Below, piece by piece: positions 33,337-46,170 of a DNA stretch of 64,000 nucleotides. How positions within the stretch are numbered: position 1 is the first letter of the stretch; each line of letters opens with the position of its first letter. The stretch is from Limonium bicolor. Taxonomy: Eukaryota > Streptophyta > Magnoliopsida > Caryophyllales > Plumbaginaceae. The notes beneath the pieces are model-generated. The model made no database searches. It worked only from the letters and a program-made list of their open reading frames with translations, and was not told the DNA's origin. The stretch covers positions 2,356,001 to 2,420,000 of the forward strand of contig CM041779.1 in NCBI GenBank assembly GCA_023374045.1. The letters are read 5' to 3'. A program made the translations under genes and the position numbers.

Positions 33337-36300
33337 GGTCTGAATACCGAGTTTAGGAAAATACCGAGTTAGGAATTAGAGACTTAGGGCTAAGGGTTGA
33401 GTGTTAGCTTGAGGTACGCTAGATAGGAACTTCCAGTATGATCTGGATACCTACATAACCAATCCCGCCCTCCGCAACCCCCGTGGTAAAGTTGGGGGAA
33501 GAACACCAGAGAGATGGAAAGACCTCTCATACTCGGGAAAATCTGATCTGGCAGTTGTAAGATAAACTTTGTAAAGAGAAAGAACCAGTCATACGGTAGA
33601 TTCCAAGAACTGGAAATCCCGAAGACGGTTCCCGTTTCCACGACAATAACCGTACTCAACGGCAGTAGATTGAAGATCCTAACCAGAGGATAACTAAATT
33701 TGCAGCACCATGGGGCGACGTGCTTCGCAGTCGTGAGAACCATGTGCAACCAACAAGAAGGGAAGCATAGCTACACAATGAGCAGAAAAGCAAAGTAACA
33801 AAACCCGAGACAAGAGAGTCTACGGATTGCTAATGCATGATAATACCGTTAACGGTATACAAACCAACTAAGGACTTAACCAGGGATGGATAACCCCAAA
33901 CCTACAACGTGAAGAGGCAGAAATACATAAATAAAACATGCACCAACGGGACTACGACGTAGCTCCTAAGGATTAGCCAAACCTCGGTAACCACCATAAA
34001 GTTGTGGGAACGAGCAACAAGGCAAGGTACAGGGAGTACCACACAGATCAGGAAAGCACCTGAATTAACAACGATCATGTCAAGAACACTGAGAAGCTGC
34101 TCAGGAGTTCGATCACTAAGATCAAAAACGGAGGAAAGACCCAATAAAACCACCAAACATGGTTGAAAACAATACCGTAACCGGTATATGGTAACCTAAA
34201 AACAGACGTACCCGCGCACTTGCCAAGGCAAGTGCAGCAACAGCAAGACAAGTTGGAGGACGGTTAACAACTAACAAGTACTTACTAAAGTACCACCATG
34301 ACAATGGAAGCAAGGAAGGATTGCAAGACCTAAGAATTTGAACAGTAAAGCCTTGGGAAGGCCTAACGGCCTGACCATCTTGTTAAGGAACATACCAGTC
34401 AGCAGGAAGCTGAACCTGGTCAAGATTTCAAACATGGCAACGCCATGAAGATTTCCTTTTAAACTCAAGATTTTTATTTCAAAACCCAGAATTTTTCTTT
34501 CAAAACCACAACTTTTCTTTTTAAATATCAGATTTTTAAAAACCAAACCAGAAGAATCACGGTGAGTATCATAGAATGATACAAGAGGAGTTGACAATAG
34601 AATACTTCACCTAGGCGTGTGACGAGCACTACGAGTGTACCCAAATACAGGATGTGGGACGACCGCACTCCGAAGGAGCTTGTGGGCCTGACAGACCCTT
34701 TGTGAGTTAGTCAGGTAAGTGGTAACGTACCAATATGGTACCCCACGTATGTATACATGTAGTGTACGAAACACGGGAAGTAGTCAGCTCCGTTCTACGG
34801 ACCATAAGGTAAATGCAAACCGAAACAGTTGAATACCTCAAATGATCGAAGAACCCAGATGAGCTTACAAGCTAAAGGAGTCAAGAACTCATACAAGGAG
34901 GATGATTAAGAGTTAGGAAGTACGGGTAGCGCGAATAATTGAACAAAGACATCGGATATGTCTCAAGGATATTGAAACGAAGCATATTAGCTGGAATGGA
35001 AACCCAGCCTAAACACAATAAGGCAAGGCCTATCATGAACACATAAATGTCCAAAGAACAAGGTGAAATACCTAAAGTGATCATCTAAGGTACCGGAGGA
35101 TACTGATCGCCACCGAAGGAAATACCAAAACGGTTAAAACCATAAGAGAAGTACCCATAGTCTACCCTAAGAACGGGAGACGTTATAACCCCAAACAGGA
35201 CAACTTGAAATCTAGAACCGCAATGCGGAGAATACAGAACATACTCAAACATCAGCCGGATGTAACGACATGATCAACAACACTCAGGAGCAATCCATGA
35301 AGGGTATCAAAGTCAACATAGTTGAACGAAGTATCGTAATATGAGCACCAAAGCTATAATGAACACTCGGTTAGAACACCGAAGGAATCCCACTTACCAG
35401 GGGATACCCTAAACTAATAAATGGTACCAATCAACACCAAGATAATTAAAGGGCATCCAACGAACGGAAGCGTGATGCGATGACCCCATCATGGAGCCCA
35501 GTGGTACCTCCAAGCCATTTAACGACATAAGGAGTAATACAAATGTATGTGAATCGCCTATAATGAGCAGAACTCTAGGCAACTAGGCTAGTATGCCCTG
35601 AACCCACTACAATACATAATCCATTGGTTGCAAAACCCACAGAAAACCATATGGAGAGTTGCCAAGAATGGCACCGGTAAATAGTTTGATAACCAATAAG
35701 CAGGGACAACCCTCGTTAATGTGAGACCGCGAGAGCGGTGAACACATAGATTCCAAGAAGGGAATACCATCAGTGAATATCTGATAATACACCTCTCTCA
35801 GAACTACTAATGTAGTGAAGCTTGAGCATACAATTATTGCCAAGCAAAAGAGAAATAGGTTATCATAGCAATTATTGGAAACTGAGGAGTAATCGGTTAA
35901 GAAGAAATACGTGAAGTATGAACCTGAAGTGTAAAAACCAATAACGCTCAAGGAGCTCAGAGATATAAGTGAATGTCATATGCTATAATCAGCCAAGTAA
36001 ATGGTGAACCATGGTATAAATGGTAGTAGAACATGAGCTGAAGCTAACGAAATAGCGGAAGCCATGGGAACCAAAGTTGTAACAATACGAACATGGTGTG
36101 CAACAAGCGACCAATACATGTGAATAAATCATACAATGAGATGGAGTTGATGAATAAAGGTGGTAGAAAGATCGAGAAACAAGGAAACAATATTCATTCC
36201 TATTGCAATCTCACTAGAGATTTACTGCCCAGGGGTTTACGCCTCTGCACTCTGTAGGACTGAGTGTTTTGGTATTGCGCTTGTGCAGTAATGATCGAGT

Positions 36301-36977
36301 GGGATAGCTAGGAAATTGGGAAGATGACGATTGTGGTAAAAGTAGAAGGAAACTTATGAAGTCATAAGGACCGATGCATAGAAAATGCAAGGGCATACAA
36401 GTAAAGAATAAGTGGGCATAATTCAGAAGCCACTGACAACAGAGGAAGCACTACAACTAAGTAGTGGCTAAACCTCAACCGACAATAAGTCGGAGGAACC
36501 CAGTGAATAATCATGGGAGTACGAACAACATGTACATTGATTCCAGAGAGTTGGATAGAAAACCTGTAACTCATTGAGTTTGCGTACGGTAAAAGAAATA
36601 CCACGCATGATTGATAAACCTCATTTCCAAGATAAAAGGGATAAAAGGATAATGTATAGCACATTTAGAATAACGAGAAGGGCAAATAAACCCTAAGTTA
36701 TCAAGGTCACGCAGCAGAAGCTAGTGGACCCAAATTCTAAGGTTTAATATACCCAGTGAATGAATGGCTAATTATCAGTGCCTTGAAGCCTCTAAGGCTA
36801 AAACCAAAACCGGTTAAGAGTTAAACAACTCCGATGAGAATTCTTGGTGCGGGGACTAACCAACAATATGGTTAAGACCCTTTGACCAGAATACATTGTA
36901 GAATAGACCGCATGGAAGTTGAACCACACCATGACAGCTGAATGCCTTCAACCTATGTCCAATATTGACACATGGTA
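33337..36977 (+). other. Element B internal domain, non-coding
   Basis: Purine-rich (A/G) on the plus strand with stops in every frame; no plus-strand ORF reaches 60 codons. The minus-strand ORFs of 60-119 codons show no domain I know and are probably by-products of the strand bias. No gag, protease, RT or integrase blocks were found by eye. Confidence 0.65.
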
Positions 36978-37015
36978 GATTACGTGGGCGTAATCCCTTT
37001 TTAAGGGGAGTAGGG
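36978..37015 (+). promoter_or_regulatory. Second hairpin plus polypurine module in element B
   Basis: Arms GATTACG and CGTAATC around TGGG, followed by CCTTTTTAAGGGGAGTAGGG. Nearly identical to the module in C (5903-5939). Confidence 0.75.
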
Positions 37016-38449
37016 CGAAAACCGCAAAATGTATGTTTTACGTGATAGTGCGTAAACTACAATGCGCATAGCGTGAAAGATTTTGTTTGATGATTGGTAC
37101 TTATGTTACATAAACATATGTATACCATTCATAATGTAATTAAGGTTGATTGTGAGATTTGGAGTGGAAAGAAGGATTGATTGTGAGAGATTGAGGTGAA
37201 CGGAGTAGAGAAACTCCATGGGGAATGAGAACCCCGATTGGTAATAGTTTGGAGAAATGAGTATGTTTGAGGAAATTGATGAGTGTGTTGGGAGATTTGA
37301 GGAGTATAAATCGGTATGAAACCGATGTTGAACCTAGTGGGAAGTGAGTCCCCTAGGTAACTTGATTGATTGTATTGGTGAATAGATTGGAGGATAGAAA
37401 AACTAATTGGAGAACTAACTTGGGATTCCTTAGGTAAGTATTTCGGGATAAAATGAGTAGTAATTGATGAGATGAGTAGTAAGCGAATAAATGAATTCTA
37501 GAAATTGGTAAATGTATGGTTGATTGATTATAACTAGAAAGATTAAGAAGATAGAAAATGAAATAATGATTGACTATTTGATTGGGTGAATTGAGGTGGG
37601 AGGTGGAACTTGGTTTGCTAGCGATCAAGGGAAACCGAACACCAAAGTGGGGTGGATGGATAGTTCAACACCAATGCTGATCACATTGCGGTCGAATGAC
37701 TCTTGAAGCTCCCTATAAGTGGTCACGAGTAATAACGCTAGTAATAGGTGTAACTAACATAAATTGGAATTTGGAGTTGTATGAAGTTTTCAAAATGAAT
37801 TTCCAAAATGATTTGGTATAAATGATTTTCTTCAAACTTGAGAATGAGGATTGGTTTTGAAACCACTCCCACGGGCGCTAGTGGATCTTTCATGGCTAGG
37901 CACGGGTATCCGGTTGAACCATGGAGGTGAAGCTGGTTGTGAGTCGGTGGAAGTGATGATTAGTTTTGAAACCGCTGTCACCCGTCGTGGCTGCGGCCTT
38001 AAGTCTTGATGACCGGTTGAATGGTGGGCGTGTGTTTTGTATTTGTCCAAGGGCCGCCAGATATGAGTAGTCCGGTCAGGGAAGAGTACCCACTTTGGAG
38101 CCTGAGGATTCTCTAGAGGTGCAAATGATTTTAATCAGAACCAAAGGACCGTAGAGCCAGAAAGAGTAAGTGCTCAATGTCATGACGGTCGTGAACCAGA
38201 GAGCGTAAGTGTTCAAACGTGACCGGTACCTGAGGGATCACTCGATTTGGGGGAGGACTTAGTGCCTAATTGTCTACGGATGGACCCCCATTGAGAGTCT
38301 GGATAACGGATATTTTTGGTTGCTATGCATGCTTGACATGTTGTTTGGATGTGTGGTATACATCGAGTCAGACATGGAGTCTATCGGGTTATATAGAGTT
38401 TATAACCATAGAATTGAGTACCTCGGTGCCTAACAACCTTAGACTCACC
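37016..38449 (+). other. Element B 3' untranslated region
   Basis: About 1.4 kb between the two hairpin-purine modules; repeated GTGA/GATTG-rich text but no coding sequence recognised. Confidence 0.55.
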
Positions 38450-38484
38450 AACTTTGTGGGCAAAGTTCTTTAAGGGGGGTAGGT
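38450..38484 (+). promoter_or_regulatory. Element B hairpin and polypurine tract
   Basis: Arms AACTTTG and CAAAGTT around TGGG, then CTTTAAGGGGGGTAGGT directly before the 3' LTR. Confidence 0.9.
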
Positions 38485-41400
38485 TGAAATACCCCGAACT
38501 TAATTAGAGTGATTAAATTACTCTAATATGATATTGAGGGCCTATTAGTGCCTAATGAATTTTGGTAAAAAGAATAAATCCAAAAGAAACAAGAAAAACG
38601 CTTAAAAAGCGAAAAACACTAAAATGAGTGTTAGGTGACCCTAGGAGGAATACAACCTTAAAAAGGGTATTTAATGAATTTTAAAGGCTTAATAATTTCT
38701 AAATAATATATGGAAACAATTTCCGAAGAAAACGGATCCATAAAACGAATTAAAAACACTAATAAAGCTTTAGCGCACGTTTTTCAGGAAAACCTGAAAA
38801 CGTGACTTTAAGTGGTCAAATGAACCCGTAAAAATTATAGTTCATCAAATAACTATAAATAAACATTAATGGAAGCTTAATAACCATTAAAATTAAAGAA
38901 ACGAGAAAATTCCGGAAAACGGGCCCGGTTAGTGAATAGTGCTAAAACCGGGTAAATTAATGAGCGTTTTCTGTGAAAAAATGAAAAACGCTCCCAACTA
39001 GTATTACTATAGGGGGCCGGTTTTTATTAAATAAAACAGCCTCTCACTCTTGACTAGCTAGTTATCTGAATAAGCTAAAAAGTAAAAAGTAAAACAAAAG
39101 AAAAAGGTACAAAAGTACCTTTATTTTCTCTCTCCCCTCATTTCCTCATCCCCCTCTCGTTTTTTTCCCTTCCTTCTGCAGACCACTGCTCTCTCTTCCT
39201 CCTCCCTCCTTCTTGAACGTTTTTTAAGCCCCATTAATGGCTTCCCCTCCTTCTCTCCCTTGTACAAGCTAGCTTTATGCTCCAAATCAAGAAAAAAATT
39301 ACATATTCTTCTTCTCCTCAAGCTCTACATTTCTCTCTTTTCAAAATCTGAAAATGAAGAACTTCATCTTCATGGGTATATCCCATTTGAAGAGAAAAGG
39401 GCATCAAATTGAAGCTTGGAGTCTCCCCTCTCTCCTAAGGTAAAAAGTTTCCAAGAAAACTCATCTTTTCTTCCTTCTCTTTGGTGGCCGATTTTCATCC
39501 CTTGTAATGCCTTGTTTTTCTCTCTCTTTTGAGCTTCATTTCAACATTCCAATGGTGGTGGAACCCCCTTCTTGAATCAAGGGCTAAAACCCCTCCTAGA
39601 ACTCCAAAGGTAAACCCTAGAATTTTGTGCTTTAAGCCCCTTAATTGGATTAGTGTATTTCCAAGGGTTTAGGATTTTAATTGTGTGTATTTTGTGTTCC
39701 TTGAATGTTGGGAATGGATTTTGGCAACTCCATTTCCCACTTGACCAAAATGGAGAAGAGGAAGAGAATAGAGAATTGAATAGAAACTTGAAGAACTTAA
39801 GGTAAGAATTCTACCTTAGTGTTCATTTTGATTCCTTAGAATTTGGGATGGGTTTATTAAATGAAAGAACCAAAATCTTGATGGAGATGTGCTTGGGTTG
39901 GCTAGATGAGAAATTTGGGATTTGTTGTTTAAATTGAGGGCTTTGAAGCCAAGTGATTTGAGTTTGTGGTTATATTGTGGTTTATTGAGATTGGGGAGCT
40001 ATATTGTATTTAATGAAGTTTTGATGATATATTATGCTCTGGTAGAACCCTTCATGGGTGTGGCTAGATTAGGATTGAAAATGGTGAAAATTGATGAATG
40101 TGGATTGTTAGGTTTATGGGGAGGTTATGGCAAAATTTTAGTAGAAAATGAGTGTTTTAGGTGGCTTGGTAAGTGAGGGAAACCTAAGTGCATAGTTGGG
40201 TTGAGTAGAGATGTTTGGTGACCTTGGAACGGTAAATGGAGAATGGATTGGAGAGAGACAAAAATCTGTAGCAAGAGGGTGTTATAGTGCATTGGAATAA
40301 CTAGAAAAGAGTTAGTGTTTATAACTTGTGAAACAAGGAGTGAACTTGGGTTTTAGAAGTGAAAATGTATAGGAATGAATTGGTTATGGTCAATAATGAT
40401 TTGGTAAGGTGGTAGGAGGTGTTAAACTACCAAAAGGAATTTAGAAATGCACAAGTGTGCAAAACACAAATGTGAGAATGAATGTTTAATGAATTTGAGC
40501 AAGAATTGGGTGGTGGATTTAACCAAGGATTTTGAGTGGTTTAAGGAGTGATTGGAGGTGTTTGATTATGTAGGAAACTTGTGGAAAGTTTATGGAAAGA
40601 TAAGGGGTGGATTAAGGGTTGATTTGGGGTTAAAAATGACCTTAATAGCAGTTTTTAGCAGGGTCCGGGACTTAGGATATGTACCAAGTCCCACACCGCA
40701 TCAAAAAACATGCCGAGAGTGAATGCAGGAATTGGTCCGGGACTTAAGTCCAGGACCAAGTCCCGGACCAGGTGTAAAATTGAGCCGAAAGTTGATTTCT
40801 GTATCGGTCCAGGACTTTGGGTCCGGACCAGGTCCCGGACCACCCCAAAAAATGCACAGAATGTGTTTTAAAGTGCCTAGAAGATGGGGGATTGATTGGT
40901 ATTGGTTTTAGGAGTTGTTTAGGAGTTGTTTGGTGACCTTTAAAGGTCCTAAGAAGTGTAAACAAGTTTGAGGAGTGATTGGAAAAGTTGTGAGTTTAAG
41001 AACATTAAGTTAAACCGAAATAACGGGATAACGGGGTAAGTACGGGAGTAGCAATTATGTACCTACTGTAACACCTTAATATTAATGGAACCCTTTGACA
41101 TGTAATTAGTGGTTCAAGAGTAAGACACGAGGAACGAGTATGAACCGAGGAACGTGAGAACACCCGGTAAAGTTAACCCCGGTGAAAGGTATGATTTCCT
41201 CATGTTCTGTATCCTAACTTGGTTACACGATTTGTGTGCTTGTTTGATTGTGTGATCACCTAACAAGAATAATGCACGAATCGGATTGTGTGCACTTAAT
41301 TGTACTTGTGTTATATTGTTGTTGGTTGGATTGTATTCTTTTTACTAAAGTTTGTATAATTCATGAAATGTGAAATGGGAATGAATTGCTTGAATGGTGA

Positions 41401-42876
41401 TTGTGTATGGTAGTGCGACTCGTAGTTGAGTTTTGTTTGATTCATGTCTTGTAGAAAGAGTCATGTGGCGAATTAATGAAACGTGGAAACACACTAAACC
41501 CATCGAACTAAGAAACGATAACATAAACCTATGAACTCACTAGAATGTGAGAAAGTAAACAGGAATAGTAAACTCCCGGTAACGGTTAGATAACCGAGTT
41601 GATTTAATCCACACAATAAATTATAGTGGAAGTATATGAGTAACCTCAAACTAGAGGATTGATAATTGTTCACATATGAACCTTGAGTAAAGTAAAGCAT
41701 GGTAAGGGATCACCAAACCCCTTTGAGAAATAGTCGAACCCCAATGAGAGGAACCGACTAATATGAATAATGTCCCGAACATGAGAGTATTCAATAAGTT
41801 GGGTAAAACCCTAAATCTTAGAATACTAGACATTGAGAATTCCCTAAGCCATTAGATGTTATCGAGAGTGATACTTCTAGGTTAATCCTTAAGATTGTGA
41901 AATGACTCCGAGAGAGGAGTTTGGGAAGTTTAGTAGCCCGGTAGAGAACTGGACATTGGTGGACTTGAGGAGCTAAATGCATAGCCCCTTTTGTATTTGT
42001 AAGCCCGGTGGTGGGTCTTGTGTATGACCCTGCCCGGAGGTCATGAGAATGACTTAACATATATCTTTGAGTAATGAGTATGGATTGAGAACTTGAGTAT
42101 TGAGTATTGCGAATTGAGCATGTGAGTATTGAGTACGAGTTGAGACTTGAGAGTATTGAGCTGTAGAAAGAATTGAGGTATAATGAGGTATAACCCTCAA
42201 AGCCTACGAATACAACACGGTAAACTAACCTCTTGATGTGTGTGTTAGTATTTGTGTTCTTCCTTGAACTTTGATTGTGAATGTACATATATAATGTATG
42301 TTGTATGCATGTTGATTGAAATAAAATGAATCGCATGCTCTCGACCAATTAGTCGGCGTACCCTCGCTAGTACGCGGGGTATGCGGAAGTCATATGCAAC
42401 AATTTTACTGAGCCCCCAGGGGCATCGTTTTTATTTTACAGGAACATTGAAGCCGATCAACCGTTCGAGAGTAGGACGGGGTGGTAATAAATATGGGTAG
42501 CTGTTTGAGAATTGTATTTGGGTTGCATTGTGGAATTGTAAGACCGACATGTGGTCAATAAGTTTGGGAATTGTAATAGATACTCGGTATAGTATTGAAT
42601 GGTTGTTGCATTGGTATATGGTGGAGTTAAAGGTTGTATTTGATTTATGAATTGGCTAAGTAATGGAAGTAGCGTTTGTAAAGTGTACTCGGTATAAGAA
42701 CCATCAGACCGATATTGTATTTGTTGTTGTAATTGAGTCTGGACTGACCTAGTTAGTCACGTGGGTGACTAACGGCATTGTTTCACCCCCGGTTGTGTTG
42801 GAATTACCGCTGTGTTGTTGTTGGTATTTGAGAAGGGTTAGAGGATAATGGTGTGATTACCGGTAGGGGTGTTACA
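38485..42876 (+). repeat. Element B 3' LTR (4.4 kb)
   Basis: TGAAATACCCC ... GGGGTGTTACA. The first part has a leader-like pyrimidine-rich stretch (39121-39215) and four strong donor-like AAG/GTAA sites at 39440, 39610, 39802 and 40169. An acceptor-like TTTTACAG ends at 42441 after AGCCCCCAGGGGC. Confidence 0.93.
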
Positions 42877-45181
42877 AAGTTATTTATAACACCTAGGTGT
42901 ATTTAATTCTATGTGGTAAAATTATCTTTGTCTTCCTGTGTTGCATCCAGGTGTGACCCTTATCAGGGCAATAGTTTTTCTTGTTGCATAACATGTTGTT
43001 AATACCTTCATTGCGATACTTTTATTTCTTGGTTGCGGCACACTAATATAGGGAGCATGCATTGCCAGGAAAATTGGTGGGTTTACTTCACCAGGGTCAG
43101 ACATTTTGGGCTTTGCCAAACGATAAGATGGCTTATTATATTGAACAACAGCTGCAACAACACCGCTAGTGGAAACATAACAACATTATTAGACAATGAA
43201 GTTATGTCCTTTTTAGAGGATGTCTATGCCACTATCAACTGATGAATCATGGTCAAGGTCAAATTGTTAAATAAAAGGTATGGGTTGATTTCATAATCAT
43301 CTACATTAATATCAAATCCTTCACTTTTAGAAGTTGAATCTACAACAAACTTGATATAGACATTCTATTTTAGTGGGCATGAAGTTTTAGATCAGTCCCT
43401 ATCTTTGGGCCATAAGGTCCTTTTATATTTTCCATTTTTGTTTTAAATGATGAGCGAGGACAATAAATAATAACTACAAATGTTACAATATCAACTAATA
43501 TGTCCTAAGCTTATGACAAAACACTACATCAAACATAATATTCAAACATGAAAATTAGTTCGACATAAATACAATTCAAACACCATAACACCCAATAAGT
43601 TCCACATATTCTACAATTCAGTCATAACTATCATATGTCACATTTTGAACAACCATATTTCAAGCTCGAGAAACTCAAACATTAGGACAAGCATATATTG
43701 CCAAACATGTTCTTCAACACTAGAACCTTCTCATCTAGTCTCATATTCATATCAATGTGTCTTAATATATGACAATATTCCATTCAAACCCTCAAACATT
43801 GTTATCACTTGAGCAGTCGTTTCCTTAAAATCCTAGTGCACTGCTATAGTTCCATTGCTCAAAATTCGTAATTATGTGCCATCTTTAACTTGCAACTAAA
43901 AAAGCCTACATTTATTACAAATATTAGAATACTTTTCCAAGATTCTTTTAGGTGGTGAAGATATACAATTTTGAATTCCTTTTACAAGCACATATGTGAT
44001 TCCCTGAAGACCAATTGCAAGGATTATTGATTACCTAACATCAAAACAATTGCAGATTAAAATGCAATGAAACTTGAGCTTATAAGTGTGAAATCTAGGG
44101 CCTTCCACATTGGCCTAAGTAGTTGTAGTATCAGATTTCAAAGACCACAATCTCAACATGGAGCAAGTCATATACAATCACTTTAGCTTGAGTAATAATT
44201 GCATACTTAATGAAGGAATCCTCAATGGACCTCTTCAACATTGATACAGTTGGAATGACAACATAATGCAAATGGATGTGAGCAACAAATGATAAAGGCC
44301 CATTTCATAATGCAATCAACATGCTTAGAATCTTAATGTTTACCATCAATCTATCAACATATAATCTTTCATATAGAATTTAACAACTAAAAACAAAGAA
44401 ACATACATCCATTAAGACTAACAAAATATTAAATAAGTATGTATTTTGTGAAAGAGAAAACAATCACACACAAACTCATATGAACATTTTTTTATCATAG
44501 TACCTTTCAAATAGTCCAAATGTTGGTAAAAGCAAACAATATTATGGTGCTACATTGTGGTATTATCATGGTTCATGTAAGCAAGATTTTGCATACTAGA
44601 GCTAGCTCCCACGATCAAAACTACAGTGAAGAAAAATTACGAAGAGTGACTTAAGGTTCACGAATCATGACCTTGATAACCCAATTTTGTGGCATGGTCA
44701 TACAATATGTAACAATTAAAGTATTGAAGTCACAAGAGAGGTGAAACTTGAGAAATGAGTGGCAAAGAGTATGTAAACTGATTTCGCTAATAGCATGTGT
44801 CACTTAATGTAGACTTAGCAAGACCTCAAGAGAGTGGTCCATCGAGTTGATGGGCGTGACATGTTGCACTACCTAACAACATATGGACAAAAACAAGAAA
44901 CATAATGTCGTGGTAGGTTTAAAGTTAAGTAATGTAATTGTTACAAACCTTAGTGGTAACAATGCAAATATAATTTCCTTAGATTTACACCATTTCATTA
45001 CACATATTATCTAGATACAATTTGAAAACATTAGCCCATACACCTTATTTACTATATTTCGATAAACTTACATTGTTACTTGATCCAACCTTGTTTAGTA
45101 TGCGTAAGCTTTCCTTCATACTTCTATTTTGGCCCTGCAGCAACATCAACAACACAATCCTAATTGTTAGAAGTCAATGTG
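42877..45181. other. Intergenic/unassigned DNA between element B and the LINE remnant
   Basis: AT-rich, no long ORF. A 65-codon minus-strand ORF at 42922-43119 is not recognised. Nothing else supportable. Confidence 0.5.
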
Positions 45182-45612
45182 GATGCAAGTGTAGATCATG
45201 AGGAACGCATGGGCTATGCCTATGTTAGTTATCATAACAACAGGATCATCTTCACTGGTCTACATTGGGAATCGTGAACCTTTATTCCCACGGATGCTAA
45301 GGCTCTTGCTCTCGAGTCAGGCGTACATGCGGCTCAATCCACGAGAGATCATCAAGTTAGGTTTTTAACGAATTGTAAAGCTCTATCTGATTATCTTAAT
45401 TTGGGTATTACCCCATCGTTACATGATTCGGCCAAGGCTATATTACACCATCTGTCTTTACAACTTAATAGCTTTAGGGAGGTGAGCTGGTTTTTCGTTC
45501 CTAGAGCGGACAATTTGCCAACGCATAGTATTACTAACCATGCTCGTTGTTCTCAACAATGTAGTTTATGGAGTTCGGATATATTTAATCAACTTATGTT
45601 TTTCTTTATATC
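45182..45612 (+). pseudogene. LINE-type RNase H (RVT_3-like) fragment
   Basis: One frame from 45182 reads an RNase H fold of the plant non-LTR retrotransposon type: an initial DAS, TDAKALALESGVHAAQ (about 45291, acidic position kept), TNCKALSDYL (Asp of the usual SDC motif replaced by Asn), HHLSLQLNSFREVSWFFVPR and RADNLPTHSITNHA near the end. An in-frame TGA interrupts it at about 45278 and no reverse transcriptase precedes it. It runs into the Stowaway MITE. Most likely a 3' relic of a LINE; a domesticated RNase H-like gene fragment is the alternative. Confidence 0.7.
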
Positions 45613-45618
45613 AATATA

Positions 45619-45856
45619 CTCCCTCCGTCCTGAATTGACCGTCCTGTTTGCTTTATGACACGTTTTTCCACTTCAATATTAAGCATATAAGATAAAATAA
45701 TTTTACAAAACTAAAATTTGTAACATATAGTTTATCGTGTAAGGAATCATATGCAAAACTTAAATTTTCAAAATTTATTTATTTTATATGTTAAAAATTG
45801 AAGTCAAACGACATGTCCAAATAATAAACAGGACAGTCAATTCAGGACGGAGGGAG
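45619..45856. mobile_element. Stowaway-type MITE (Tc1/mariner-derived)
   Basis: 238 bp with terminal inverted repeats starting CTCCCTCCGTCCTGAATTGA and ending with the near-exact complement, flanked by TA on both sides (45617-45618 and 45857-45858). This is the classical plant Stowaway terminus. No coding capacity. Confidence 0.95.
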
Positions 45857-46170
45857 TACTACTTTTTCAAAAAAAACTTTTGGTAGTTTTCGGGGTGTAA
45901 GTTGACGGGGGATAAGTATACATATTGTATTGAGATGTAAAACAGCTGTTCAAAGGTGGGGATGCTATTTCTTAAAACTCGGAGGTGGAATCTGTAATAC
46001 CATAGACGTTGAAGGAGCTATATGTAAATTTTTAAAATTGAAGATTCGATGGTGGAATGACAAATTTGCAAACGAACGCAGCCAATGAAGCGAATCAACC
46101 CAACCCTAGACGTTGCTCCAGCCGCTTTTACCCGCCAATTGGGCAACAAACGGCGGAAACCGACAGAACA

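Larger units (their letters stand above)
30611..42876 (+). mobile_element. Element B: LARD-like non-autonomous LTR retrotransposon, 5' LTR split by element C
   Basis: The truncated 5' LTR (30611-33303) and full 3' LTR (38485-42876, 4.4 kb) flank a 5.2-kb internal region with PBS and polypurine tract but no gag or pol that I can recognise. Large LTRs with a non-coding interior match the plant LARD class. The missing first ~1.7 kb of the 5' LTR should lie beyond the left edge of the window, on the other side of element C. The 3' flank AAGTT (42877-42881) is the expected TSD. Confidence 0.85.

Noticed and set aside
33390..36664. Minus-strand ORFs of 60-119 codons in element B
   Set aside because: No recognisable domains; expected from the strong A/G strand bias.
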